A stretch of 64,000 bases of DNA from Strigamia acuminata (lineage: Eukaryota > Arthropoda > Chilopoda > Geophilomorpha > Linotaeniidae). The notes below the pieces were generated by a model. It did not search any database. It was not told the DNA's origin and saw only the letters and a list, made by a program, of their open reading frames with translations. The translations under genes were made by a program, and so were the position numbers. Shown piece by piece: positions 11,283 to 22,979 of this stretch (position 1 is the stretch's first letter; each line of letters opens with the position of its first letter). Location: NCBI GenBank assembly GCA_949358305.1, contig OX442320.1, positions 4,728,259 through 4,792,258 on the forward strand, read 5' to 3'.

Positions 11283-11338
11283 TACTGCCTCGAATAAACG
11301 CCTATTTGAATCCGGTGTTTACTCAAGGCAATACGATA
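11283..11338. repeat. small inverted repeat (cgtactgcctcgaataaac)
   Basis: 'cgtactgcctcgaataaacg' is inverted about 15 bp later as 'gtttactcaaggcaatacga'. It looks like a minimal foldback or the fused ends of an 'accgtatt' family element, directly after the TIR fragment. Confidence 0.55.
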
Positions 11339-11804
11339 TACAAATTTTAATCCATTGATTCAAATGATTGTACTGTAATCTATGTGGATGAATGAGTGCG
11401 TCCAGAGCAATTCTGGTATCCCGTGATGCATAGATTGCGCCAGTCCACTCTCCACATGTTTTGAATTAATTTTATGCAATACATAAATTTGTGCATATTG
11501 TTACGCGCCCGGACCGCGCTAAAAGGCAGCGGGTCCGAACGCTTACCGTCTTACAACACCATGGTCTTGTATTCGTCAAATAACATGTAAGTTTGTAAAA
11601 AAAAGAAAATTGCTTCCCATAGCCTCTAACAACACTAACTAACTTGAATTCACACATTTCTAAACAACCCTGTTCGCAGCACTGCACAACACATCTTCAA
11701 TAAACAAATCTGTTAAATGTGTATGTTTAATATGTAAAATCCAGTGCACGTTTCGGTAGTGTTTTGGAAGCGTACACTTTACGTCTTTCATAGTTTCCTA
11801 AAAA

Positions 11805-11980
11805 TTCGAATATAACACCATGGTGTTGTATTCGAATATAAACCATGGTGTTGTATTCGAATATAAACCATGGTGTTCTTGCTAAAGTGGTGTTATTCGA
11901 ATTTTTGCACAATGTTTACGAACTTGCAATTTTGACCAAAACTCGAATACGAATACAACACCATGGTGTTATATTCGGGG
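11805..11980. repeat. clustered AACACCATGGTGTT palindromes
   Basis: Several copies of a self-complementary core (AACACCATGGTGTT or AACCATGGTGTT) flanked by 'cgaatat' / 'gtattcg', at about 11815, 11837, 11863 and 11960. A related 'aacaccatggtcttgtattc' lies near 11556. No coding frame is supported. Confidence 0.75.
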
Positions 11981-12139
11981 GACGACGTTAGTCTTATAAT
12001 CTAAATTTCAAATTTTCTCACCAGTTGATGTGAGTTTCTAAATTTACTCACCAGTCGGTGCTGAGTCGTGTTTGCACAACTGGGTAGAATAGGGGGAAAA
12101 CATAGCTTACCTGCTGGACAACTTAAGTCCAGACAGATC

Positions 12140-12720
12140 AGAGGGAGTGCACATTGTTTTAGCGATTTTCACTTTAGCGAATCCATTTTAGCGACGACTA
12201 GTTTTAGCGAATACCTCGTTTTAGCGCCCAAAAATTCGCTAAAACGATGTGATCGCTAAAATGGGATTCGCTAAAATGAAAATCGCTTAAACGAAGTGGT
12301 TGAAATTTTTTTAGATGAATAAAACTACTTTATTTAGACTTAGTAAATTTGGTCATAAATTTGGTTATAATTAGACAACATGTGATGAAATTAGAGACAA
12401 TTATGATGGATTTTGCCGATTTGTGACGAGATTTGATCAAATTTTGATTGGTTTGATCAATTTAAACGATTTGATCCAATTTTGTTTAGAAATTTGTCGA
12501 TATTCGTCAAATTTTGACGAATTTCCACCAAATCCGTGTAAAGTATGAATCCACCAACCCATACACAGTAAAGTGGACGCCATTTTCGGTAAAATGTATC
12601 ATTCGCTAAAACGGGCTTCGCTAAAATGTGTCCTAAGCAGCGGTGATTTAAACTCATTTTCGCTAAAATGAGTTTAAAAAATTTTTATTCGCTAAAATGA
12701 GATTCGATAATAAGGAGTGA
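12140..12720. repeat. element rich in 'ttttagcga / tcgctaaaa' motifs
   Basis: The motif 'gttttagcgaat' and its complement 'attcgctaaaac' recur at both ends of this 580-bp stretch in opposite orientation, as in a diverged inverted-repeat element. The AT-rich centre lacks a coding frame. Exact ends and target duplication were not found. Confidence 0.5.
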
Positions 12721-13167
12721 TCCGATCAGAGGTGTTTGGGAGTTCAAATTGGTCTCATCTACTTTCACAAATACGAGATATGCAATACACATTACACATT
12801 AAATAGCAATCAAATCTATATGTTTTTGGAGATTATTTTTAAAACATTTAGTTTCAATGTGACGGAAAACAACCAGTAATAACTCATTGTACGATAACAT
12901 CTTCAAGGTACATGGCAGGTTATTTTACAGCTGCTTGGCAGGATTTAAAAAGATAAGAATTTAAAGGAAACTCAGAAGAAAATAATTCCAGGAAGTAAAC
13001 ACACTTCCCAGTTGTGATACAAGCATTGAAATTCATAAAATTTGATTACTTCTATTGTTCTTTTCCGTGTCTCGGAACCATTCGGTGTCCATTATTAATA
13101 AAAAGGTATTTAGATAATTTTCATATGTCGCTAATGTAATTGTCGAATCACTCATTTTCCATTGCAG

Positions 13168-16100
13168 ATGGCATCGATTCTACTCCTTCTTATGTTCTTG
13201 CTAAACAGCGGCTGCGTATTTTCAAATCAAACAACAGAATGTGAGTTGGTAAATACAAGAGAAGGCAAAAAAGAACTTTGCTGGGCTTGGTGCCACACGA
13301 CGACAATTGCGAAGAGCGACTTTACAGCAGTTAATCCCGCAGCAACAAATCATCTCGTAGTCCGATGTCAAGAAGAAGGAACAATTACGCACTTTCCAAA
13401 TGGAAAATTGGCGCATCTGCATAAACTGACATACTTAAACGTACAAAACTGTCTGTTTGGTCGAATCAGATCCGGTGTACTGCTTGGATTGGGAAATCTG
13501 GAATACATCAGAATAATTAGAAGCCAGAATGACAGTGTGCATCCAAATATTAGCGAACATCTTTTCGATTCAACGCCACAACTGTTCTATGTCGACTTCG
13601 GATGGATGGGCATTGGGCAACTGCCAGGTCGCCTTTTCTGCAATACTAATCTAAAAACCTTGAACTTGCAGGGCAACAAGTTTGAGTATTTAAACGAAAT
13701 CGGATGCGGTGAAAATAGCACTTGTTGTTCCCGGTTGACGCAATTCTACATCGATTACAATCGAGTGAGGAAAATCGAAAAAACGCATCTGCCGTTTCCG
13801 AATCTGCTCGAGCTGCAACTCTCCTTCAACCGCATTCAAGAAATCCAAAACGGCGCCTTCGATCGTCTGAAAAAGCTTAAATTCTTAAATCTCACCAACA
13901 ACGAATTAAACAAAATTAATTCTACATTATTTCGACACAACTCGAAATTAGAATCACTCGACCTGTCCTTCAACCAAATCGAGGACCTGCCACCAGGAAT
14001 CTTCTCCCCTTTGACGTTTCTCCAAATTCTGAACTTGGGACACAATAATTTAAGAAAAATTTTCCAGTACGAGTTCCCAACTCTACTTCAGTTATTTATA
14101 CTCAAATTAAATGACAATCGACTAGCGAGCAATCCAAATCTAAGAATATTTCGCAATCTTTTGGCATTAGATTTAGATTTCAACAAAATCAACTACATTG
14201 CTGCAGACTCTTTTTTACAGCTGGGACAACTGAAATATCTAAGCCTAAATGGAAATCAGATACAAGCATTAGAAAATACAATGTTTAGGAGATTGTCAAA
14301 TATACATTCTCTAATGCTGAATTCGAATGAAATAAGTAGCATCGAAGAAGGCACTTTTGATGATTTGAAACAACTCACGCACTTAGGTGTGTCTGGAAAC
14401 AGAATTGAAGACATGCAATCCGTGTTCGAAGCAGTTCAGTTAGAACTAGACTTAACAAATAACAACATTCAATTGTTTGATTTTAGTTTTATCAACAGTG
14501 AACTCGTGACTATCTCTTTAAACAATAACAAACTTAGTGCCATCACCAAGCCTAATGTTTTGTTGGAAAATTATCAACTACAGAATTTCTTTGCTTCTGG
14601 GAACAAGCTGCAGCATTTATCAGCATCTTACTTTCCACCGAGTATACGCAACATCAAGCTTGCAGATAACAACATATCCACAGTTCATGAATTAAATTTG
14701 AACGGTCTGTTGCCCGAATTGGAACTTGTGGAATTGGAAAACAATTCCATTTCGGAAATACCGGATTCGGACTTTCGCTATGCAGACCCAGGGATACGGA
14801 AGGATGGTGTGGTGCCATTAATTAGTTTATACGGTAATCCTATTACTTGTTCCTGTGAAAATAATTGGTTGTTATATGACAGCAAAAGCTTACAAACACA
14901 GTACCGTATCCCAAAATAAGGAAAGATAATTACTGCAAAGTGATTTACAGTCGAAGCAAACGGTTTTCTGCCATTCTGGATGTGCAAACAATGAAGAAGG
15001 AGCAACTACTCTGTGAAACTGACCAAATGTGTCCCAATCAGTGCAAATGTTTTTACAATAAATTTTCCGAAAATATATTGGACTGCTACAATGCGACGTG
15101 GAACTATTCATTGCCCATTTTGCGAGAAAACTTCACGACAATTTTCTTTGACGGCAACACAAACGTTGAGTCTGTCATAAGTCAACTATTGAGAAATTCC
15201 CCACTGCTTGATTCCCTCTACATAAACAACAGCGACTTGACGAGTATTCATAAAGATATGTTCAAAGGGGTACCGAAGGTAATGGTACTTCACTTAGAAG
15301 AAAATCACTTGTCTGCTATCGATGGAAATGAATTCCAATTCACAACTAAACTGGAAAAACTATTTCTGCATGGAAACGATTTACAGTACATATCACCAGA
15401 TGGCTTCCGCAATTTACGCAGACTGAAAGTACTAACAGTCCACAAGAATAAATTGCATCAACCACATTTCTGGACAATGATTTCATCAAACTTATCTGAA
15501 ATAACATTCAGTAGAAATGAATTTCTGTGTGACTGCGAGTACACGGTACCTTTTAATCAGTGGGTCATCAACAACCAAGACGTTGAATTCAAAGATTTAT
15601 TTAATACATACTGCAGCGACAATCAAACACTTATCAGCCATTTCAATGACACGAGTTGCCTCGAAGTAATAAAGGAAAAAGAAATTTCCTTGTTTGCAAT
15701 TGTGGTGCCGACAGTAAGCATACAGTGACTCAAAAAATTGTTCACATGTTTGTAGTAGCATCTTTAATTGGCAAAAAAAAGATTTAAAATGATTTCCCAG
15801 AAAGAAAATATTTTAAATTTTAACACAAATAGCTCATGATCTTTCAGAAAAAGTAAATAATTTTTAAAAATTTCAAAAAACAAAAAAGATATGACCGAAA
15901 AAGCATCGTTCTTTCATGTGAACAATTATTTTGCCATAGAACTTTCATGGATTTTAATGTTGTGTATGACCTCCATTTGCCTTGAGAACTTCAGAAATAT
16001 GTTGGGGCATACTGTCAATTAACTTTAGACATGTGCCTTTACTTATTGTGTCCCAAACCTTTTCAATTCTCTTTTCAATTGTCATGTTGAAACACTACAT

Positions 16101-17681
16101 TTTTCGTTTTAAGCTTGTAGTATTTTAATGTTCCCATCAAATAGTGCAATACAATTCTGCATTCATTATTCCATCAATACTATCAGGATTTCATGTTCCA
16201 TTAGCAGTTATGCATCTCCAAATCATTAAGAAACTACCTCCATGTTTTACTGTTGGGATCATCTGGTGCAATTGTAGTGCTGATTTTTGTTTTTTCCAGC
16301 ACCCTTTGCGTCCATCACTTCCTAAACGGTAAATCTTTGTTTCATCTGAGAAAATAACCCTTCTCCAATGGTATATTGTCCAGTCTTTGTACTTTTGGGC
16401 AAATTCCATTCTGAGGCATTTATGACGAGCTGTTAATAAGGGCTTTTTAACATTGACTGATGACTTTCATGTATTTCTCTTTAGCACATTTAGTACAGTT
16501 TGAGCACTAACAACATTGTTATGATGTTTAGCAAGATCAATTTGCATGTCTACAGCTGTATCTAGGCGAACTGATGTAACTGCCCTAACAATGTTTCGCT
16601 CCTGTGTGGCTGTTAGAATTTTTGGGCGACCTAATTTTGGTTTTTTTGCATCTAAACCATATGTTTTGCGAATTCTAAACACACATCCAATGCTAACTCG
16701 GACTTCTGCAGCAATTTTTCAAACAGAAATCCCCTTTTCAACTAATGCTAGAACATTTTGTCTTTTTTCCAATTAGAGAGGGCACATGATGATTTCTAAT
16801 GTTTAAAATACAGCTATGATACATAATGTTGCTATATAACCCCAATTTCGAATATACGTGCACAATAACAGTGATTCCAACACCAAAAATCAATCACATT
16901 GGAGCAGCCAAAAAATTGTTCACATGAAAGAACGATGCTTTTTCGGTCATATCTTTTTTGTTTTTTGAAATTTTTAAAAATTATTTACTTTTTCTGAAAG
17001 ATCATGAGCTATTTGTGTTAAAATTTAAAATATTTTCTTTCTGGGAAATCATTTTAAATCTTTTTTTTGCCAATTAAAGATGCTACTACAAACATGTGAA
17101 CAATTTTTTGAGTCACTGTACTTCTATTTTTTACGGTTGTTTTAATCCTGCTCTATTTCTACAGTTTGGAAATGAAAGTGTGGTTGTATTCAAGATATGG
17201 AGAGCAATTGTTCCATAAAAAAGATGCTGATGAGAATAAAATAATTGACGCCTTCATTTCCTGCGCGAACGAAGATGGCGAATGGGTAGTAGAGAAATTG
17301 GTACCTCGGTTAAAGGATTATAGACTGTGCATTCACCAAAGAGATTTTCTAGGTGGAGGTTCAATTGCCGAGTCCATAGCTTATGCAGTGGAGAATAGCT
17401 GTGTGACTGTTGCTCTTTTAACTCCCAATTATTTGCAAAGTGAATGGTGTCGATTTGAATTTGAATTTGCACATGTAAAATTGCTCGAAAACAAGTGCAA
17501 GCGTTTGGTTGTTGTTGTTTTGGAACAAGTAGAAGATGTTGGCCTAGATTCTAATTTGCGTGCCTATTTGAAGACCAAAACATATCTGGACATAAAGGAT
17601 GCACTTTTTTGGACTAAGTTACAAAATGCACTACCAAAGTTAGAGACGAATCCACAAATGCAAGGAGAGACTAGTTTGTAG
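13168..17681 (+). pseudogene. Toll-like receptor, broken by frameshift and Tc1 insertion
   Basis: The ATG at 13168 follows 'cattttccattgcag', so a 5' UTR intron probably ends just before it. Segment 1 (13168-14916): signal peptide MASILLLLMFLLNSGCVFSN, about 17 leucine-rich repeats, then a first LRRCT ([16 protein letters not shown]). A -1 frameshift in the A-run at 14913-14916 leads to segment 2 (to 15722): the second cysteine cluster 'CPNQCKCF', four more repeats, and a second LRRCT ([14 protein letters not shown]). A Tc1 element occupies 15723-17118. Segment 3 (17121-17681): transmembrane segment and TIR domain with box 1 ([14 protein letters not shown]), box 2 (RDFLGGGSI) and box 3 (ALFW). 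The double cysteine cluster is the protostome-type architecture. Intact relatives sense microbial or developmental ligands and signal through MyD88-like adaptors; this allele as read cannot make a full receptor. Confidence 0.93.
15723..17118 (-). mobile_element. Tc1-like transposon inside the receptor gene
   Basis: The element is 1396 bp with practically identical inverted repeats of about 205 bp, starting CAGTGACTCAAAAAATTGTT, and a TA duplication (15721-15722 and 17119-17120). The minus strand carries transposase pieces: a helix-turn-helix part around 16682-16467 ('RPKILTATQERNIVRAV') and a catalytic part around 16409-16191 ('FSDETKIYRLGSDGRKG', with the first catalytic Asp in SDE). They lie in separate frames with stops between, so the transposase is dead. 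Nearly identical TIRs suggest recent mobilisation in trans. Confidence 0.93.
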
Positions 17682-18520
17682 AAGAGCGGGGTCGTATGAG
17701 ATTGAATAGAGCAATGCAAAGATGAGCAGTGAAGCCAATGTCTAGGAGATGTTTTTGGTTGAGATTACATGACGCGTGACAAGAAGTGTATGCAAAGTTG
17801 TTGACATTTGTTCAGAGTCTATTGTGTCACTGTATTTTTCTGCCACGTGTTTCTGTTTTAACACGTGCATATGTGCACATTATATTGAATGCGATGAGTA
17901 ATGTTTTTCTCCACTCTATTGTTCATGAGTTCCTTGATGGTGGAGTCTGCACTATCCACACGTAGTGTTAATTGTGTGCAATTAAGGATATAATGTGTAA
18001 GTGTTATTTGACTTTACATTGTATATAAAATGTATATGAACATGTCCCGGTAGGACCACATTTCCGATGGCCAATTCATACTAAATTCCCACACATGTGT
18101 CATGAATTGTCAAAAATATTTTTTTTTTTAAATGACCAAAAGTACTTATTTTTATTCTCATTTCCATTCTCCTGCTCAACTGTGATGGTGTATTTTCTTG
18201 GAAGACACCAGAATGTACCATACCAAACATTAACACAGCTTATCAGAATGCAACCAACAGATTGTGCATCATTTTGAGCTGCTTGGTTTGTGGTAGTTGC
18301 AGGCATTTTACGGTGTCACTTGGATTTATTGCTAAGTGAATCGTAAAAATAGTTTCAAAATTTTTCATGACCGGATACGGATGCATGGTTCAGCAATTAG
18401 TATTATCATTAAATGATATAGCTAAGCTGGTTTATTATGTAGCGATTAAAATTGAAATTAGAGAGTTTGTGAGCGGTACTTGTGCGTTATAAAATGACAA
18501 GTTATAACCTTATAACCGTT
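17682..18520. other. 3' flank of the receptor gene
   Basis: Probable 3' untranslated region and intergenic DNA. The portion near 18238-18306 ('atcagaatgcaaccaacaga') recurs in the relic at 9.04 kb, showing that the 3' flank was duplicated with the receptor. No separate gene seen. Confidence 0.5.
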
Positions 18521-18521
18521 G

Positions 18522-18770
18522 TGACTGGTATGGTCTTCACCAAGGTAACCCAGGGACTGGTTATCCAGGTGTGGGACGCATACTCACGTGAAATGACGAG
18601 AGACTCCATATTATTGGTTGTTGGCCTTTAATGCGTTTGTCTAGGGCTTGGGGAATCTCGTCACCCGTTGCGGGGGTGTCAGTTAGGCACACCGCACCGG
18701 CAACCAACCCGTCACACACAGGGCGTGAGCCCCATGGGTGACGTGGTCAGTTCAGCATAACATTCATGTC
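18522..18770 (+). repeat. GC-rich dispersed repeat, copy 1
   Basis: Aligns with the reverse complement of 42869-43215: 'tggttgttggcctttaatgc', 'gtctagggcttgggg' and 'accggcaaccaacccgtcac' all have counterparts there. It is much GC-richer than its surroundings. The stretch up to about 19080 is also GC-rich and contains a (CTCAC)n run at 18920-18945, but I could not match it elsewhere. Confidence 0.72.
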
Positions 18771-19262
18771 ATACTCACCTAAGACCCACGCGGCCATTCA
18801 TGGAGGATGCAATATGGAGAACGTCATATTACTGAGCTTCTTCGTGGTGAATGGCGAGGAGAGCAAAGTTGACACAGGGCAAGCTTGCCCTGGTTCACTT
18901 CGGTGATCGCAGCTCCTCTCTCTCTCACCTCACCTCACCTCACCTCACTACACCACTCAGCTCCCTCCTCTCCCAGGCTAGGTCAATCCACCCACAGAGG
19001 GGATAACCTTGGGGCCTCAAGGTGGAGTGTGGCAGTGACGCAGGTCACCCTGGGTGGCCAAGCGGTCACACCGTGTATAATTATGAGGAAAGTCTGAATT
19101 ATAACCTTATTTTATGACATAAGGGAGCCAATCTGGTTTGAGTCTCTTTATGATTTTGTCAATATGGCGGAATTTTGCATACAGCATCATGCTGCACCTA
19201 GAACGATCGTGACCGATCAATATTTCCGGTTGACCGGTCGATTAATTTGCATGTGGCAAATA

Positions 19263-20016
19263 CAGGGTGGACAAAAAGTATGGTTCACAGTAAATGATTC
19301 CCAAACTGTTTTAGTTGTTGATTCAGCAAAATGGTTGTAAGGGTAGTATGTTGGGGGAAATCCAATTATGACATCCAATTTGACCTCTGAGGTCATCTTC
19401 AAGGTCATCCATATTGTAACTCGAGAACCGTGACAGATAGAGCAAAAAAGTGAATTAGAAAGTTGTAGAGCATCATCCAATTAGTCTAGAACTGTTCTTA
19501 AAAAAATTATTTCTTACTGAAAAGTTTTGAGAAAAAAGGTCTGAAACATTAGTCTACTCAGCATTGTAACCTAAAACTTATCATGTTGGAATGTATTTCC
19601 AAAATAAATTATTTCTTTTCTTTTGTGTTTCCTTTCTTCCACTTACAAGTATGACCGAATAAAGTGTCCTAATTGAGGATTAGCTTGATTGCCTCAATAG
19701 TTTTAGGTTACTAAGCTGAGTAGACTAACATTACAAACCTTTTTTTCCCAAAACTTTTCGGGAAGAAATAATTTTTTTAAGAACAGTTCTAAACTAATTA
19801 GATGGTCCTCTACAACTTTCTTATTCACTTTTTCTCTCTATCTGTCACGGTTCTCGAGTTACAATATGGATAACCTTGAAGATGACCTCTGAGGTCAAGT
19901 TGGATGTCAAAATTGGATTTTCCCCGACATATTACCCTTACAATCATTTTGCTAAATCAACATCTAAAACGGTATGGAAATTATTTACTGTGAACCAGAC
20001 TTTCTGCACCACCCTG
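19263..20016. mobile_element. 754-bp palindromic element with ~280-bp arms
   Basis: Ends are CAGGGTGG... / ...CACCCTG with TA on both sides (19261-19262 and 20017-20018). The arms are long inverted copies: 'ttcacagtaaatgattccca' on the left reappears inverted near 19980. Each arm carries TGACCTCTGAGGTCA followed by 'tcttcaaggtcatcc'. No transposase frame, so it is a non-autonomous foldback element, possibly Tc1/mariner-mobilised. Confidence 0.85.
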
Positions 20017-20029
20017 TATATTATATATA

Positions 20030-20210
20030 AAAAATATTTAATTATATAAAAAAGACGAAAAGAATAATATATATTTTTTTTTGTTTGATTAATTCATGAA
20101 GAAAAAAAGGAATGAAAGGATGAATTTTATTACAAACTTACTTGCTTTATTGGATATTTTATATATTATATATAAAAAATGTTTAATTATGTAAAAAAGA
20201 CAGTATATAG

Positions 20211-20280
<70 letters not shown>

Positions 20281-20890
20281 TTGTTTTTGTTTGAGTAATT
20301 CATGAAAAAACATGAATGAAAGGATGAATTTTTTACAAACTTAATTGCTTTATTATATATTTTATATATTATATATAAAACATATTTAATTATATAAAAA
20401 AGACAGAATATATAGAATAATATATATATATTTATATATTTGTTTTTGTTTGAGTAATTCATGAAGAAAAAAAGTAATGAAAGGATGAATTTTATTACAA
20501 ACTTAATTGCTTTATTATATATTTTATATAATATACTGTATATAAAAAATATTTAATTATATAAAAAAGACAGTATATAGAATAATATATATATATTTAT
20601 ATATTTGTTTTTGTTATAGTAATTCATGAAAAAAAAATGAATAAAAGGATGAATTTTCTACAAACTTAATTGCTTTATTATATATTTTATATATTATATA
20701 TAAAAAATATTTAATTATATAAAAAAGACTATATAGAATAATATATATATATTTTTTTGTTTGAGTAATTCATGAAGAAAAAAAGGAATGAAAGGATGAA
20801 TTTTATTACGAACTTAATTGCTTTATTATACATTTTATATATTATACTATATAAAAAATATTTAATTTTATAATATTATCAGTATATAAA
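20030..20890. repeat. AT-rich satellite, ~170-bp unit with (AT)n
   Basis: At least five copies of a unit containing 'ttgtttttgtttgagtaatt', 'catgaagaaaaaaaggaatg' and 'aacttaattgctttattata', joined by (TA)n and TATATAAAA runs. The longest pure (AT)n is about 20215-20272. Single copies of the same unit occur near 26.05-26.17 kb and fragments near 21.5 kb. Confidence 0.88.
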
Positions 20891-21540
20891 CTAATCAGTG
20901 TTGTGTCTCGTTCACTAAATTGTGAAGGCATTAAAGTTTCTATTCATGATCATGTGAATGCGTTCAAGTTCCCATTCATGACCATGTGAACGCGTTCTCG
21001 TTTGCATTCACTAAAATTTTTTTCGAAGTGAACTAAGTTCAAGTTCATGAACTTGAATCAAAAGTTTACATTTATTTGTCAGATTTTTATTTAGAAATTA
21101 AAATGTTTTTTGTTACATTTTGTGGATGACAAAAAAAGACTTTTGTAGTAAAGCAGACGTTTTCATCGCTTTCATGGCTGTTTGCGTTGTAAAAAGTGAT
21201 TAGAAATGATTGTTTTGATGATGAAAATGTCCTATAAACATTTAAACTAACATTTTTGCAACGTTTTCATCATCAAACGTGGTGAACGTGAACTTCGAAT
21301 ATGTATATACGAAATAAAAAATATATGAATATATGTATATGAAATAAGAAATATAAAAATATATATAAAATAAAAAATATAAAAATATATATAAAATAAT
21401 ATATATAAAATATATATAAAATAATATATATAAAAATATATATAAAATAATATATATAAAAATTTATATAAAATTTTATATAAAAAAATATATTTGTTTT
21501 TGTTTGAGTCATTAATGAAGTAAAATTAGGATGAATTTCA
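20891..21540. other. AT-rich spacer with tandem short repeats
   Basis: 20900-21060 has three loose repeats of 'catgaccatgtgaacgcgtt'-like sequence. 21320-21490 is a (TATATAAAAT)-type simple repeat, like the one that holds the gypsy element at 28.3 and 38.57 kb. No gene seen. Confidence 0.65.
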
Positions 21541-21556
21541 CAAACTTAATTGCATT

Positions 21557-21737
21557 ATTTGCTATAGTTAATTAGTTTTTCACAATTTTTATTACAAACA
21601 TCTGTACAAAGCAATAACTAATTAAGCACGTATTATTCGTAAAGCGGGCTAAAATTGCATATAAGGCAAGTTGAGAAACGAAGCAACACTGAAGAGTCAA
21701 CTGACGTACTCTATCAACATTCAAAATTCAACTCAAA
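21557..21737 (+). promoter_or_regulatory. promoter and 5' UTR of the knottin-like gene, shared with 38.7 kb
   Basis: The block from 'agttaattagtttttcacaa' through 'cgtaaagcgggctaaaattg' and the TATA-like CATATAAGG (about 21658-21666) to the start codon is almost identical to 38688-38865. The conservation of TATA box, leader and signal-peptide exon in two genes with unrelated mature peptides marks this as a transferred promoter cassette. Confidence 0.8.
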
Positions 21738-22316
21738 ATGAAAGCAACTGCTCTCCTAATGCTGTGTGTCTTCGTATTAGCTGCTACACACCTGTAAGTA
21801 TAACTTGAAACAGTCCATTTTATTTTCTGATCATATGCCCACACGATTAAGAAATGCATTTATCGTATATGTTTAAAATGTATTTATAATGTATTTATAA
21901 TACAAGTTACGCATATGTGAATATATTAAAAATGGCCCTTTTTTTAGTTATATCAAATGTATCTATTATACATTGAATACATATACGCATAATACTACCC
22001 GCACCCATGTGTATTGAGCCGCATGTATTTTTTAATGTTGAAAAAAATAAAATGGTGAAATTCAAACCCGAAAAAATGTTTCTAATCAAAACATTTCAAA
22101 ACATATTTATTAATCCATAACTTGAAATTTCTACAATTCTAAGCGTTTTTCTTTGTTTTTTAAAGGAGCAGCATTTCTGCGAAGTGTGAAAAAGGACAAG
22201 GAGTAGGATTGTTGGGTAACGTATGCGATAAACCTGATAGACCCGAATGTTGCAAGGACCTTGTATGCAAAAAGAAGTACAAGACTGATTATGACAAGAG
22301 ATGTCTTTTTCCGTAG
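21738..22316 (+). CDS. small secreted cysteine-rich (knottin-like) peptide
   Basis: Exon 1 (21738-21793) encodes the signal peptide MKATALLMLCVFVLAATH. Exon 2 (22166-22316) follows 'tttttaaag', with the phase 2 joint intact. The product is 68 residues. The mature part has six cysteines in the order C-x12-C-x7-CC-x4-C-x11-C, the framework of inhibitor cystine knot peptides, with the segment 'PECCKDLVCKKK'. Such peptides act outside the cell as antimicrobials, protease inhibitors, signals or venom components; the sequence does not say which. An AATAAA lies near 22361. The promoter and signal exon are shared with the gene at 38866. Confidence 0.85.
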
Positions 22317-22572
22317 AAATAATCTGGTTAACAGCCATGTAATAGTTTGAATTAAAGATGAAATAAATCAAGTATACTTGAAAATTGTCTTTGAATTTAT
22401 CAGAATTGAATGTTTGGTAAAAATAAAACAAAAGGTGGCTATATGTCGGTAAAATTAGAGTGTGAAATGCATCCAAGATTGAACGAGTATACAAGGTTCC
22501 GTCATCACAGCTTACAACGGTGGTTCTGGTCTGGCTGGAGCACGGTTGGGACAGAATGTGACGTCACAATGT

Positions 22573-22977
22573 GCCTGTATACTCTGTCCGTGTGTAAGTT
22601 TGGCCTATTTCGGATTGGCTGAGCCTTTTCACTTATGTAGTGATACCAAAAATAATCAAAACAGTGGTTGCCATTTTGACTGCTTTCCAGACAAAACAAC
22701 CAATAAAAAAATTTGAAAATTGTTTTGTTCCCTGGAAGAAACAAGCAATAAACTGAATAAGCAGGAATGTTGAAATAAACCAGCATAAATCTTTATTTTA
22801 TGACTTCAAGATACATTTTCTGAGAAAATACAAACAACATTACATCATTTAAATGATTAAAATCATCAAACAAATTTAAAACCACTCTGAACTATTTTTC
22901 CTGGTGGCAGCAGAGAGTGAGTTATGAGGCTCAGCCAATCCGAAATAGGCCCAACTTACACATAAACAGAGTACAGT
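22573..22977. mobile_element. MITE with ~55-bp inverted ends
   Basis: 'ctatttcggattggctgagc' near the left end is inverted at 22926-22950 as 'gctcagccaatccgaaatag', and the match extends outward to 'actctgt' / 'acagagt' on either side. No coding frame is credible between them. Confidence 0.72.
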
Positions 22978-22979
22978 AG

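Noticed and set aside
18885-19097. Frame over the (CTCAC)n run
   Set aside because: Simple-repeat translation in a GC-rich repeat region; no conservation in the other copy.
20089-20462. Tyr/Ile-rich frames on the minus strand
   Set aside because: Pure translation of (AT)n satellite.
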